The position numbers and the translations under genes are program-made. The notes beneath the pieces were generated by a model. The model was not told the origin of the DNA. It searched no databases and saw nothing but the letters and a program-made list of their open reading frames with translations. From Globodera rostochiensis (Eukaryota; Nematoda; Chromadorea; Rhabditida; Heteroderidae), in assembly GCA_018350325.1 (NCBI GenBank), contig JAEVLN010000023.1, positions 497,001 to 561,000 of the forward strand: 64,000 nt of DNA, read 5' to 3'. Below, in pieces: positions 20,955-30,664 of the stretch; the first letter of the stretch is position 1; each line of letters opens with the position of its first letter.

Positions 20955-21655
20955 TGTCGCCGTGCTTCTTGTACTTGTTTCCAAGACTTGGCCGGTTGTT
21001 GTACTACTTGAACTCGGTGTTCAAGGATTTTCCTGCTCGTTGAACTGCTTCAACTTGATGTTCGAGAGTTTTGACACTCGTTGCACTGCTTGAATTTGGC
21101 TTTCAAGAGTTTTTCCCCTGGTCGTACTGCTTGACCTCGTTGTTAAAGACTTCTTGTCTGTTCGTGCTGCGTGGACTTGCTGTCCCAGCTTTGATCGCTC
21201 CGGACGTTCCGGATTGAGGTGATGTACTGTCCGTCACGTAGAACGAACAGCACACTTGGAAGAACCGAGTCACGTAGAACTCTGTTCGACCGCTCCTACC
21301 CTGATTCACTTTTTGCCCGTCGCCCGCTTACGTTATTGGCACCTAGCACAATAACGTAAGCCCCTTGGTTGTTCGCCCCGAGCGTGAATGCCACGTAGGA
21401 CAATCACGGACGGTTCTTGAATTTTGGGTCTGGTGTAACTGCCACGTAGGACAATCACCACAGACTTTTTTCCACTTTTCCTTTACAAAAATTCCACCAG
21501 AAAGCCGAGTTGATGGTCGGCGTCCGGTTCACGGCCTTGATTGATGCTGTTGTCGGGCACGGTCACTGATCGGGCGCGACTTGGGCACTGTTTTGGCGCA
21601 GTCGAGCACGGGCGGGCACGGCTGCACGGTTTGGGCACGGTTCGGCACGGTCCTT
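20955..21655 (-). other. Retroelement 5' leader
   Basis: About 700 nt lie between the primer-binding site and the first ATG. The leader holds a ~57-bp imperfect repeat (21000-21150; CTCGTTG.ACTGCTTGAA), several CACGTAGGACAATCAC-like copies (21235-21460) and GGCACGG repeats (21597-21655). Packaging and transcription signals are expected here, but none is identified. Confidence 0.6.
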
Positions 21656-21670
21656 GGCTTCGGGTCGCCA
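21656..21670 (-). promoter_or_regulatory. Primer-binding site
   Basis: Five nt inside the 5' LTR edge the element strand reads TGGCGACCCGAAGCC. It starts with TGG, the complement of a tRNA CCA end. A tRNA ending GGGTCGCCA is needed; the CGCCA end would suit an arginine tRNA, but I cannot confirm that. Confidence 0.7.
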
Positions 21671-21675
21671 CTTTC

Positions 21676-22109
21676 TGTGGGGGCAGGGCCACAGAAGGGA
21701 TTTTTGAGTGAAATCGGGGGCAGGGGGGTTCGACTGATTGTTGGACACTTGAATAGTCAAAGGTTTATTCAGGGGAAATGTGTGGACAAAGGAAGAACGA
21801 AAAATGGGGGGAGGGTGAACGCTTAAATAGTCTTGAAATGGTACTAAAGGTCGGGTGATGACGGGGGGAGGACAGGTTCTTGGGGGCAAATGTTGCGCAT
21901 TCGCAACATTTAAATGTGATGGATGGGGGCGATTAGGCGAATTGTGCGTAAATTGTGGGGAGAATTGGGTGTGGCTGTTAATGACAACCGCAAATGGGGT
22001 GAACAAATGGAGGGGGGTGACAGTGGAACCGTCCCAATCACATTGCTTCCCCGATCAATTTCCCTCCCCAATGATCAAATTATTTGAGCATCGGACGTGA
22101 GTTCCGACA
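21676..22109 (-). repeat. 5' LTR
   Basis: This is the partner of 9666-10099. It should carry the promoter and polyadenylation signals of the element; I see no unambiguous TATA box. The flank at 22110 continues the AATT target duplication. Confidence 0.92.
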
Positions 22110-23929
22110 AATTTAAATAAATTTAAAATAGAGTCAAATTGGAAAAAAGAATTCGCGGATTTTTCGGATCTGGATTTTTGCGAATAATATTATTTAGAAA
22201 ATCCGCGATCGAAAAATCAATTTATTAATTCGCATCAAATTGGGGATGAAAGAATGGCGCGTCGTGTGCAGCCGACGGCACAAGTAATCGATAGTTGAAA
22301 AGCAGTGGAAATTAAATTTTACCTTCCAAAAATCATTTTGGTTAGGTTTGTTTTGGTACTGAAACCGAATTTTCGATCAAGAACTTTTGCAACAAAGCTT
22401 TAAACCGGGTTTGAGCGAAATTAGCTTTGAAAATCTGCAAAAATGACTAAATCGCTTCTCTAAAGCCTCTAAAAAGGCAAAGCGATGTGTAAGCGCTGGT
22501 TTTCACGAATGGGGGGGGGGGAGGGTACGGTAGTTCCTCTAATAGAGCCCCGAAGGGGATTTATTTTTCAACCTCCTCCCCCCCGCCCCCTCCCCCAACA
22601 CAGATTGTTATGACAAATCTAATAGTTTTTTTTATTTTGTTCAATTAAAATAAACAAAAAGCTTTCGAATTTGTAAAAAAAAAATTTGGGGGAGCATTTT
22701 TGAAAAAGAAAAAGCCGTCCGATTTGAAGAAATTTAAAAGCCTATCTATCACCGATCTTGTGTTCACGATTATCACAGCTTATTACGGGTCGGGAAAAAC
22801 ACTTTTAAATACCGTTTTCTTGAAAATGAGTAGAAAATATGTGATTTAATTTTTACTATTTTTATGGCCGTTCGGTCAGCCGTTCATCCATGGGACATGG
22901 ACGAGTTAACTTTAATGGGACGCGCGTAAACCTTTTTAGTACGCTTAAATGAACTAAAATTCTTTCATTCAAAAGATAAAAAATTGTACAGTAAATGAGT
23001 GATTGAGTATAATAAAAGTCAAAAAAAAAATAACGATTTTTAATTAATAAATCGAAATGGTTTGATCAAAATTTTCCCGCCTTCATTTGCAGTTCCCCTT
23101 CACTGCTTCAGCCCCCAAATTTAAAAAAAAATCCGGAATCCGGCTTTTTGACCTTCCGGATTTTCCCGGACACTGGTAACTTTTAAAATCAAAAATATGA
23201 ATTTTTTTAAAAATCAAAAAAATTTTGCGACAAAAATTATGTTACACCTTAATTTGTAAGTACATATGAATGGGGAAATAAAGGCATTTTTTGCAACAAA
23301 AAAAAACAGCAAAATTTGGGCAAAAAATTCTCACTAAAAAGGCTCAATTATTTTCTCAACCCGTCCGCCCTTGATTAGTAAAATGCTGCCAAATTTTCTT
23401 ACCAATAGCCTTTATGTCTAGTACACAATGCTTGGACAAAACGTCAAAAAAAAATGTAAAAATGGAGCGCCAAAAATGTCATTCCTACTTTCTGCTCATT
23501 GGCCAAACAATGCCAGTGGTGCCGTGCTATTTTGGCCTAGAAACTCGGCCATTTTCCGGCTTTTGGTGGGTCCGTGCCGGGGTTTGGAGTTGCCAATTTG
23601 CGAAGACGAAGAAAGACGACCACGCGACGGACGGACGTTGGGGCAATGAATATTTGGGGCGGGGGGGGGCAGATCAACGCCGCAGTGGAAGTTGAAAAAA
23701 TCTAGGAAAAACAAAAAATTATGTTATGTTCGGTACTATAATAATAAATGATCTCGATATTGTAGTGTTTTTATTTTACAAAACAATTTTATTATTTCAT
23801 CGAGCTAAAAACACAAAATAAATTTTTTTTAAAATTAAAAAAAAACAATTCCGCGCCTTGCCCCAACAGGATATAGTTGCATGGTCACCAGTTCTGAACG
23901 GCCACCGGCACTTCGGCATGGGATCAGAT

Positions 23930-24050
23930 TAGCCCGGGGGTGGGATCCCGGTCAAAAACGAGGACACCGGGGACGAACAAACCGTGGATTCCCTCGTTTT
24001 TGTTGATGAGTAAACCGAGAGGAGGACGGGCAGGACGGGGCTGGAGCTGC
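23930..24050 (+). repeat. CCGGGG dispersed repeat, copy 2
   Basis: GGTGGGATCCCGGTCAAA, then ACCGGGGACGAACAAACC and TTGATGAGTAAACC follow the same order as the copies at 7085, 29160 and 44120. This copy is more diverged. Confidence 0.55.
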
Positions 24051-24180
24051 TCCACGTTGATCCTGGAAATTTTTAATTTTTTTAATAAAATTTTTTAAAG
24101 ACCTAAAAACTCAAACGAAACATCGAGGGGGGGGGCTGTAAATTTACACAAATTTTTTGAAAAAATTTCGAAACAAAAGC

Positions 24181-24441
24181 TCAAACGCTAAACACTCTCA
24201 AATTTTCATCCTTCCCAATCATTGTCGTCAGTCCCATACCGTAAGTAAAATGTTTACTTTCTTTTAGGCGCTGTTCAATAGAATAAAATGTCCACAAATT
24301 GACTTGTTGTTGTGTCCAATGAACGCGCCATGGGTACAAGAATACCGTAGTACAAGTACGGTGGCGATTGATCAGATGCAGAGATTGGCGCTTAAGAAGC
24401 ACGGTTAAATACGTTGTAATCAAATCAAAACTTGAGAACAA
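24181..24441 (-). CDS. Unrecognised short frame
   Basis: The frame is 86 codons with no ATG at its start. It contains FLYPWRVHWTQQQVNLWTF and KHFTYGMGLTTMIGKDENL, which looks protein-like, but there is no recognised family, signal peptide or compatible neighbouring exon. It may be one exon of a decayed gene. Confidence 0.2.
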   Translation of the reverse strand: MFSSFDLITTYLTVLLKRQSLHLINRHRTCTTVFLYPWRVHWTQQQVNLWTFYSIEQRLKESKHFTYGMGLTTMIGKDENLRVFSV

Positions 24442-25820
24442 ATTTGAAATACATTTATAGCAAAATACTAAAGCAAAAATTCGGGGAGCTTACCAAAATG
24501 GGATTCGGATTCTACCCAATTTTGATTTTTTTTAAAGATGCAAAACTTTTTGACGGGATTTTGTTTGAGTCCAGGTTCTTCTTTCAAGAGTAGACAGGAA
24601 TAGAGATTCCAAGGAAAATCGGGAGCGAAATTAAAATTAAAAACCAGATTTTAACCGTATAAAGCGGGGGTTAACAAAATAAACATTTGTTAATTTTGAA
24701 AAAAAAAACAGGGACTATATAAGGGAAAATTAAGTCCAAAAAAACGTTTAGCCTTTTTTCAAATTTGTGGCCTAAATGGTCGAAAAGTTTTGTTTTTTGG
24801 TTTTGATTTGGAAATGACAAAAATTAAATCTGCATATTTCCAAATTTAAATAATAAAATGATTAAATCCTTAATGCAAACCCATTAAAAATGGATAAGCA
24901 TTAGACCCCACTCATTGTTGAAATACAACGTCTTCGAATTGCTCTCAAGAATTTTATTTGAATTCTAAAAATAGGTAAATACTCTCAAGAATTTTATTTT
25001 TTGGAAGTCGTTACAATACTCCAAATTAGCGATCAGACACGGGCCGGGACCCGCTCGGGTTTTCACAAGCCGGGTATTTAATTTAACGAATTTTAGATAA
25101 GTATTTAATATGACTCTCTTAGAAAACAAATAAAAGATTCAAAATTATCTTAAAAAAGGATACCGCGACAATTGACGTGGTTTGCCCATAGCAAATCGGC
25201 AATTTTGAGGATCAATTCGCTGACACTTTTCGGCACGTCAAAGCGAATGTGGACAACCCGGAAGCAATGACAGCTCCTTTTTTAGTTAATTACTGATTTA
25301 AAATTTTTTTTTTTTTGATTTTTTACTCAAAAACTTCAATTTGTTCCTCTAGTCACAAATCTTTTTTTTGTTTCAAATCAATTTGTGTACAGTAATGAAT
25401 GTGCATGAGCGAGCATATGTACATAATAATTCCAAATTCTCCATTTCCTTATCAGTTTAGGGGTAATGGTGGTGATAAATGCACTGACTTTCTTCTGATG
25501 ATCCCAACAAAAGTTGTGGGGGTGGGGGGGGGTGCATTGGGGCAACAGTGTTCGTCGGCCTTTGGGTAAATTTAGTTCTAGCTGAAAAAGTTTACACCTA
25601 ATTTGGGTATTGTAAAATATGAAAGAAAAGTTATCATTATGCCACCCCCCCCCCCACTCCTAAAATCTCGTCAAGACTTGTCAGATTAGAAGTTTTTGAG
25701 TTTTTGGATCTTAAATTCCCTAGCCTGCTGATAAGACTCCAGAGCAAATTTTGATAAAATGATTTTTTGATTAAAATGTGGGATTCGTTGATAAAAAATT
25801 TTTTGATAAGGTTTGCACAA

Positions 25821-28371
25821 ATGGAGGCTGCCCCGGTGAACGCCAACGGCGGCTACAACAACAAAAACAACAACATTGGCAATAATTTTCCATTTATAAA
25901 TATTATTATAAAGATTAATTCATAATTTTAAAGGCTCTGTCAGTGAAAGCATGGATGCGCCGGTACAATACTACCAGCAATATTTCATGCCTCAAAGCCA
26001 CCACTCAACATTGGCAGGTAAATTTGTTTAAACATTTTTTAATGTTCAATTTTTTACGAATTCTAAAAAAAAGCAAGCTGCCAACAAATTTAAAAAACTC
26101 ATTTTATTAAGACAAAGTTGGTCCAAAAACTGCAGAATTTTATCCCTTTTTTCGTTGTGGGGAGAAGCTGAAATCAAAATTTAAAAATAAGGACAAAATA
26201 AGACCCCGAAAATGTGAAATAAGAACAAATCTTTTAAATAAGGACAGTTGACACTTGTGTAATTTTGTGCCGGGACTAATTTGTAAGGGACAAAAAGATT
26301 TTTAAAAAACCGGGACCAAAATTTCAGTAACAAAATGTAAAATTTACCATTTCAGTAGTGCTCCCGGTCCCGAACAATTCTAATTCATAATTTTATAGGC
26401 TCTGTCAGCGAAAGCATTGGTGAGCCCATACAATACTACCAGCAATATTTGATGCCCCAAGGCCATCACTCAACATTGGCAGGCAAATTTGTTTAAAAAC
26501 ATTTGGTTTTAATATTTATTTGTAAAATTTTCTAATACTAAACTTTGTAAAACATTTTACATTTGGTTTTAATATTTATTTGTAAAATTTTCTAATACTA
26601 AACTTTGTAAAACATTTTTAGGAATGCAAAAAACAGTACATAGTAGTGTTCGGCAAATGGGGTTTTTCGGTATTCGGTATCGGTATTTCGTTAAAATACC
26701 GAAAAAAAAAAATACCGCGGTAATACCGAAAAATACCGCGGTATTCCAGTCAGAGATATCTCGGTCGGTATTCGGTATCGGTATTTCGGTAAAATACCGA
26801 TACCGAAAAAAAACCAAAATCCCAAAATTTCTTTGGACGGTATACCGAATCGGTAATACCGAAAAAATACCGCGGTAATACCGAAAAATACTGCGGTAAT
26901 ACCGTACCGTGCCGAACACTAGTACATAGCATTGAACATTGTTTCGTAAGCTTACATTTCACACAGACAAAAAATAATTGTTGTAAATTTTATTTAGCTT
27001 AGAAATAAATTTAAACAATATAATTTTAAATTTAACAAATAATCAAATTAATTTTTAAAAAAGGTGGCGACAATTTGATTATTCACTGTCACTGGCAGCA
27101 ACAGCAACAGCAGCAGATGGAGTTGCAGCTTCAACAACAGCAACAACAACAACGACAAGCGCTTGACAATTGGACCTGTCAAATGGTGAAAAAAATTAAT
27201 AAAAAACAGATTATAATATTTCTTTAATAAAATGTTTAATATCAAATAAAAGATATTTAAAAAATAAATAAACATTTTATATCTCTACAAAATTGTTTTA
27301 CCTGAGCTCAATTTTAAATTTTGGTGACAAATCGCTACATTTATAAATATTACAACTTTGTTTTTTAAATTTTCTTTCAAATATCGTTAAAATATCTTTG
27401 CGTCTATCGGCGCCATCGGAGCCCTATTGTTAAGTTGTATAAAATTGCAATTTTTCAATTAAAATTTAATTACATCTAAAAATGGCGATTTTACTCAAAT
27501 TTTGAACTTTTTTTTTCCTAAGAAAATTAGTAAAAGTTTCCAACTCTACAAAAATCTCCGAAAATTTTCAACCTTCAGGAGCCCTGCGGGCCCTCCTCGA
27601 AGCAAAACTAAAAAAATTTACGAAAAGAAACGTGAAACGCCAAAAAACACGAAACAACACATTTTTTTCGATCATCTCTGGTCTCGATCCGGGTTGATTT
27701 TCACTTCTCGAATGCGGTTTCCGGACCCGGTCATTTCAAAATTGCGGGCCCTAATAAAAATAATTTTCCAAATTGCTGTTAATTGCCTCAGGCGCTTCCA
27801 ACGACTTCTTCGGCATTGGCACCGGTTGCAAGTCAATCGCCGCTTGAAGTCAAAGGCAAACAGCGACGACCTTCGGCGGGACGGCAACTGCAGTGCTCAA
27901 ACTGCGACTCTACGACAACGCCTCTGGTGCGACGAAATCAACACGGGCAACCGGTGTGCAAGTAAAAGTTTTTTTTGAATAAAAATAAATGTTAAATAAA
28001 TATATTATTGTCTAAATTAAATTGAATTACAACAATTATAAATTAATTTAAAAAATCATAAATTTTAATTTCATCTTTGTTTAAATCTTTTTCGAATTTT
28101 TCAGCGCTTGTGGTCTTTACTATAAGCTCCACCAGGTTGCGCGCCCGTTGGCATTGAAAAAAGAGGTAGAATAATTTTAATTTTATTTTTTATAAGCGAC
28201 TGAATATTTTATTTAAAATTTTTTCTTTTTAAAATTGATTTATATATATATCTTTAAATCAATTTATTTATTTTGTAGACAATTCAAACACGCCAAGGAC
28301 GAAGACGACGACAACTATTGGGTAGAGTTGACCGGGACCGGGATTTTTGGGAAATTCAAGACCGGGACTGA
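25821..28371 (+). CDS. GATA-type zinc finger transcription factor
   Basis: Seven exons fit by phase: 25821-25878, 25934-26017, 26399-26482, 27064-27185, 27792-27961, 28105-28165, 28279-28371 (672 nt, 223 residues). The product is MEAAPVNANGG..., two near-copies of a 28-residue exon (GSVSES...YYQQY..HHSTLAG), a poly-Gln stretch, then one GATA finger split by an intron. The finger is CSNC, 17 residues, CNAC, followed by GLYYKLHQVARPLALKKE and a basic TIQTRQGRRRRQ tail. The C-X2-C-X17-C-X2-C spacing and the tail are those of DNA-binding GATA factors of the ELT type, which act in the nucleus. The usual Trp of the finger loop is Val here (PLVRRN). Two introns need GC donors (25879-25880 and 26483-26484). 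The two YYQQY exons could be alternatives, since both are phase 1-1 and 84 nt. The end after QLLG may derive from a transposon. Confidence 0.8.
26500..26619 (+). repeat. 60-bp direct tandem duplication
   Basis: The 60-bp unit ACATTTGGTTTTAATATTTA... to ...GTAAAACATTTT occurs twice in direct succession in an intron of the GATA gene and looks nearly identical, so the duplication is recent. Confidence 0.85.
26644..26921. mobile_element. hAT-like MITE, GGTATT core (intronic)
   Basis: The inverted ends are TAGTGTTCGGCA and TGCCGAACACTA, with an exact 8-bp duplication GTACATAG (26636-26643 and 26922-26929). The interior is mostly CGGTATT/AATACCG iterated on both strands. It lies in the intron before the poly-Gln exon of the GATA gene. 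Confidence 0.88.
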
Positions 28372-28561
28372 TTGGAAGTTAAGCCAACTTAATTTGCTTG
28401 TAACTTTCTTCATATGCTTTCCGGCAACTTTTTCAGATTCATACTCAGCTCGACAATAGGAATTGAATGGTTTAGCGCCATTGATTGATAATAAAAAAAT
28501 TCCCAAATTGTCGATATTTAAAATAATAATTAAAATTAATTGATTTGAATTTTGTTTCCAG

Positions 28562-28646
28562 CTTCTTCCTCTGCGTGCCCGGCATCGTGCTTGCCTTCTG
28601 GCACTGCTTCGGCGACATGTTCAACGGGTCAAAAAATGAAAGATGA
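28562..28646 (+). CDS. Terminal exon, VPGIV-type small membrane peptide (copy 1)
   Basis: After a TTTCCAG acceptor (phase 1) the exon reads FFLCVPGIVLAFWHCF, then GDMFNGSKNER-stop. The hydrophobic stretch with PGIV resembles the second membrane helix of UPF0057/PMP3 stress-induced proteolipids. No upstream exon with the first helix was found, so this may be a detached duplicate. Confidence 0.35.
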
Positions 28647-28928
28647 GAAGCACCTGGCTGAGCAGCTGCAACTTTCAGCAATTACAGGTCAAATGGTTTA
28701 TTTAATGAAAAATGTTTTTCCAATTTTTTGATCCCTTTTTTTCGTCCACAATTACTCAAACTTATCTTTGTCAAAATTCTTTTTCTTTAAGTCCTCAAAA
28801 CTTTTGTATATTAAGCAAATTTTAAACTCTGAAAAAATTAGTCATATGTATTTAAAAAAATCAGAAATTTCCAAATTGTCGATATTTAAAATAATTCTTA
28901 AAATTAATTAATTTAATTTTGTTCCCAG

Positions 28929-29037
28929 CTTTTTCCTCTGGGTGCCCGGCATCGTGCTTGCCTTCTGGCACTGCTTCAGCGACATGTTCAACAATTGCAA
29001 GAAGGAAAGTGTCGGCGGGTACAACAAAAGTGCCTGA
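28929..29037 (+). CDS. Terminal exon, VPGIV-type small membrane peptide (copy 2)
   Basis: This exon has the same acceptor and phase as copy 1. It reads FFLWVPGIVLAFWHCF, then SDMFNNCKKESVGG and a stop. Relative to the 44310-44460 copy it seems to have slipped frame after KKESV, losing the longer tail. Confidence 0.35.
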
Positions 29038-29159
29038 TTGGACGGACAAAAAGAGTGACATCATCTGAATAATTTAATCATTTTTTATTTGTTTTTATTT
29101 CCACATTTTTTCAAAAAAATTGATTAATAATGTAATTATAGTAGACTTGCGGCCCGCGG

Positions 29160-29270
29160 GGGGGGGGGTCAAACCGGGGAACAGGGGTACCGGGGACGGA
29201 CAAACCGGGGACCCCCCTTTTCGGGGATGAGCAAATCGAACGGGGACCCACGGCAGAGGATGGGCAAATA
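29160..29270 (+). repeat. CCGGGG dispersed repeat, copy 3
   Basis: The copy reads GGTCAAACCGGGGAAC, GGGGACGGACAAACCGGGGA, GGGGATGAGCAAATCG. It is part of the inverted duplication and sits next to a G11 run. Confidence 0.75.
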
Positions 29271-30664
29271 CTAAATATTAAAGTCAACAATATTTATAAT
29301 TAATATGGACACCATTTTAAAGAATTGAAAAATTTTAAATTTCTGAGCATTTAATCTTCATATTTTATGCAAATAATAATTAAATTTACAGCAATTTAAA
29401 AAATAAACTTTATAGGACAATCTGGACGCAATTAAAAGTAAATATTGGAAATAAATTTGAACGCTTATTAAAGCTTATTTATTTATATATAAATTTTTTT
29501 TGTAGAAAATTTATGATTAAAGTTTTTGGTTAATTAATATAGCATTTTTAGTGTTCCAGAATTTCTCAAATAAAGGACAAAAAAGGACGCGTACCGTACC
29601 TCGAATAAAGGACGATTTAAAAAAAAAAAGAAATATACGATCTCTGTTTTAAGGATTGTAAAAGTGTAGAATAAACTCAAAAATTTCTTTCAAAATATTC
29701 CTTCCAACTTTGCACCTTTTGGTCCAAAATGATAATTGCCGTGGGGAGGGGGACATTGAGAACTTTAATACAAACAAAATTAAATATTAAAAGTGGATCC
29801 ATCGCCTGCGGCGAGTGCAGAGAATGACATTTTACAAAAGTTTGTTGGCGAAATTTCATCGTATCGATTTTGTTATATACAAATTTTATATAATAATTAA
29901 GGGATAGAACCTCCCAACAATTTTAATGATTATAAAGCAAACAAATTAAAGAAGTTAAAATTGGTATTTATATACCTTATACGGTTCTTGAATAAAATCG
30001 AGTAATTTATATACCATTGAGCTCAAATCTGCAAAAAAATTTTCACGGAATTTGAATCGGTTCCGCTTCAAAAACCTCCTGCTTAAAGGCTGTGTACCTA
30101 ACATTTTTGGTTGTTTTATCGTTTTCAAGACCAAAGAAACCCTATAAAAGTGGTGGTGGGCTATTTTGGTCTGGGAGCTCAAATCCATTTTCTAAATCAT
30201 TTTACATAATTTTATTTTTGATACGATAAAATCATTTTACATTTACGATAAATCATTTTACAATTTATTTTTTATTTTAGGTACGATAAAATCACTTATT
30301 ATTTTTTATTCAATAAAATCATTTTTACATTTTTTTTATTTTTGATACGATAAAATCATTTTACATAATTTTTTATTTTTCATCGGTTTAGCTGATTGTC
30401 CAACGCCATCATTAATGGGGATGAATCAGCCGCCCACCGCACACTTTTTAATCAGAAAAAGTGTTAACCGCCGAACAACAAAAAATGTAAATGAAATAAA
30501 CGACTGTCTGACTGCTGGGTTTGGCGCTCTTCACATTTTATATTTGGTGTAAAATGCTCTTTCACAAACGAATTAAATGCCCGCAAACAACAAATTAAAT
30601 TGATTCGATTTTCGTTGAAAAATAAATTTTATTTTCTTTTAATTTTGTTTAAATTTTAGCCATC
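29271..30664. other. Intergenic, upstream of the secreted repeat protein
   Basis: No supported gene. An irregular tandem of TTTTACATAATTTT..GATACGATAAAATCA units fills 30190-30380. The last bases before the next gene (TTTTAG then ATG 7 nt later) look like a splice or trans-splice acceptor. Confidence 0.45.

Larger units (their letters stand above)
9666..22109 (-). mobile_element. BEL/Pao LTR retrotransposon with envelope-like frames
   Basis: This 12,444-bp element is transcribed on the minus strand. It has two 434-bp LTRs with TG...CA ends, an AATT target duplication, a primer-binding site 5 nt from the 5' LTR, a short purine tract before the 3' LTR, and three long open frames. Domain order in the first frame (gag, zinc knuckles, protease, RT, RNase H, integrase) is that of Pao/BEL elements (Metaviridae-like order, Belpaoviridae). 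It is long for the group because of about 400 codons of unknown sequence after the integrase region and about 3.5 kb of envelope-like coding sequence. The LTRs differ at only two positions (9831-9850 region A/G, and the base before TTCCGACA), so insertion is recent. Its base composition is clearly more GC-rich than the host flanks. Confidence 0.93.
22114..25820. other. Intergenic AT-rich DNA
   Basis: No supported gene apart from the weak frame at 24181-24441. It holds G runs near 22510, 23660, 24127 and 25523, a C run near 25645, and a CCGGGG-family copy near 23930-24050. Confidence 0.5.
28100..29260 (+). repeat. Inverted segmental duplication, left copy
   Basis: This segment (GATA finger 3' exons, two VPGIV-type exons, a CCGGGG repeat) has a reverse-complement counterpart at 44120-45780. 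The order of landmarks is the same: YYKLH exon, TIQTR exon, two FFL.VPGIV exons, GTAGAGTTGC/GTAGACTTGC, and the CCGGGG phrases. Confidence 0.85.
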
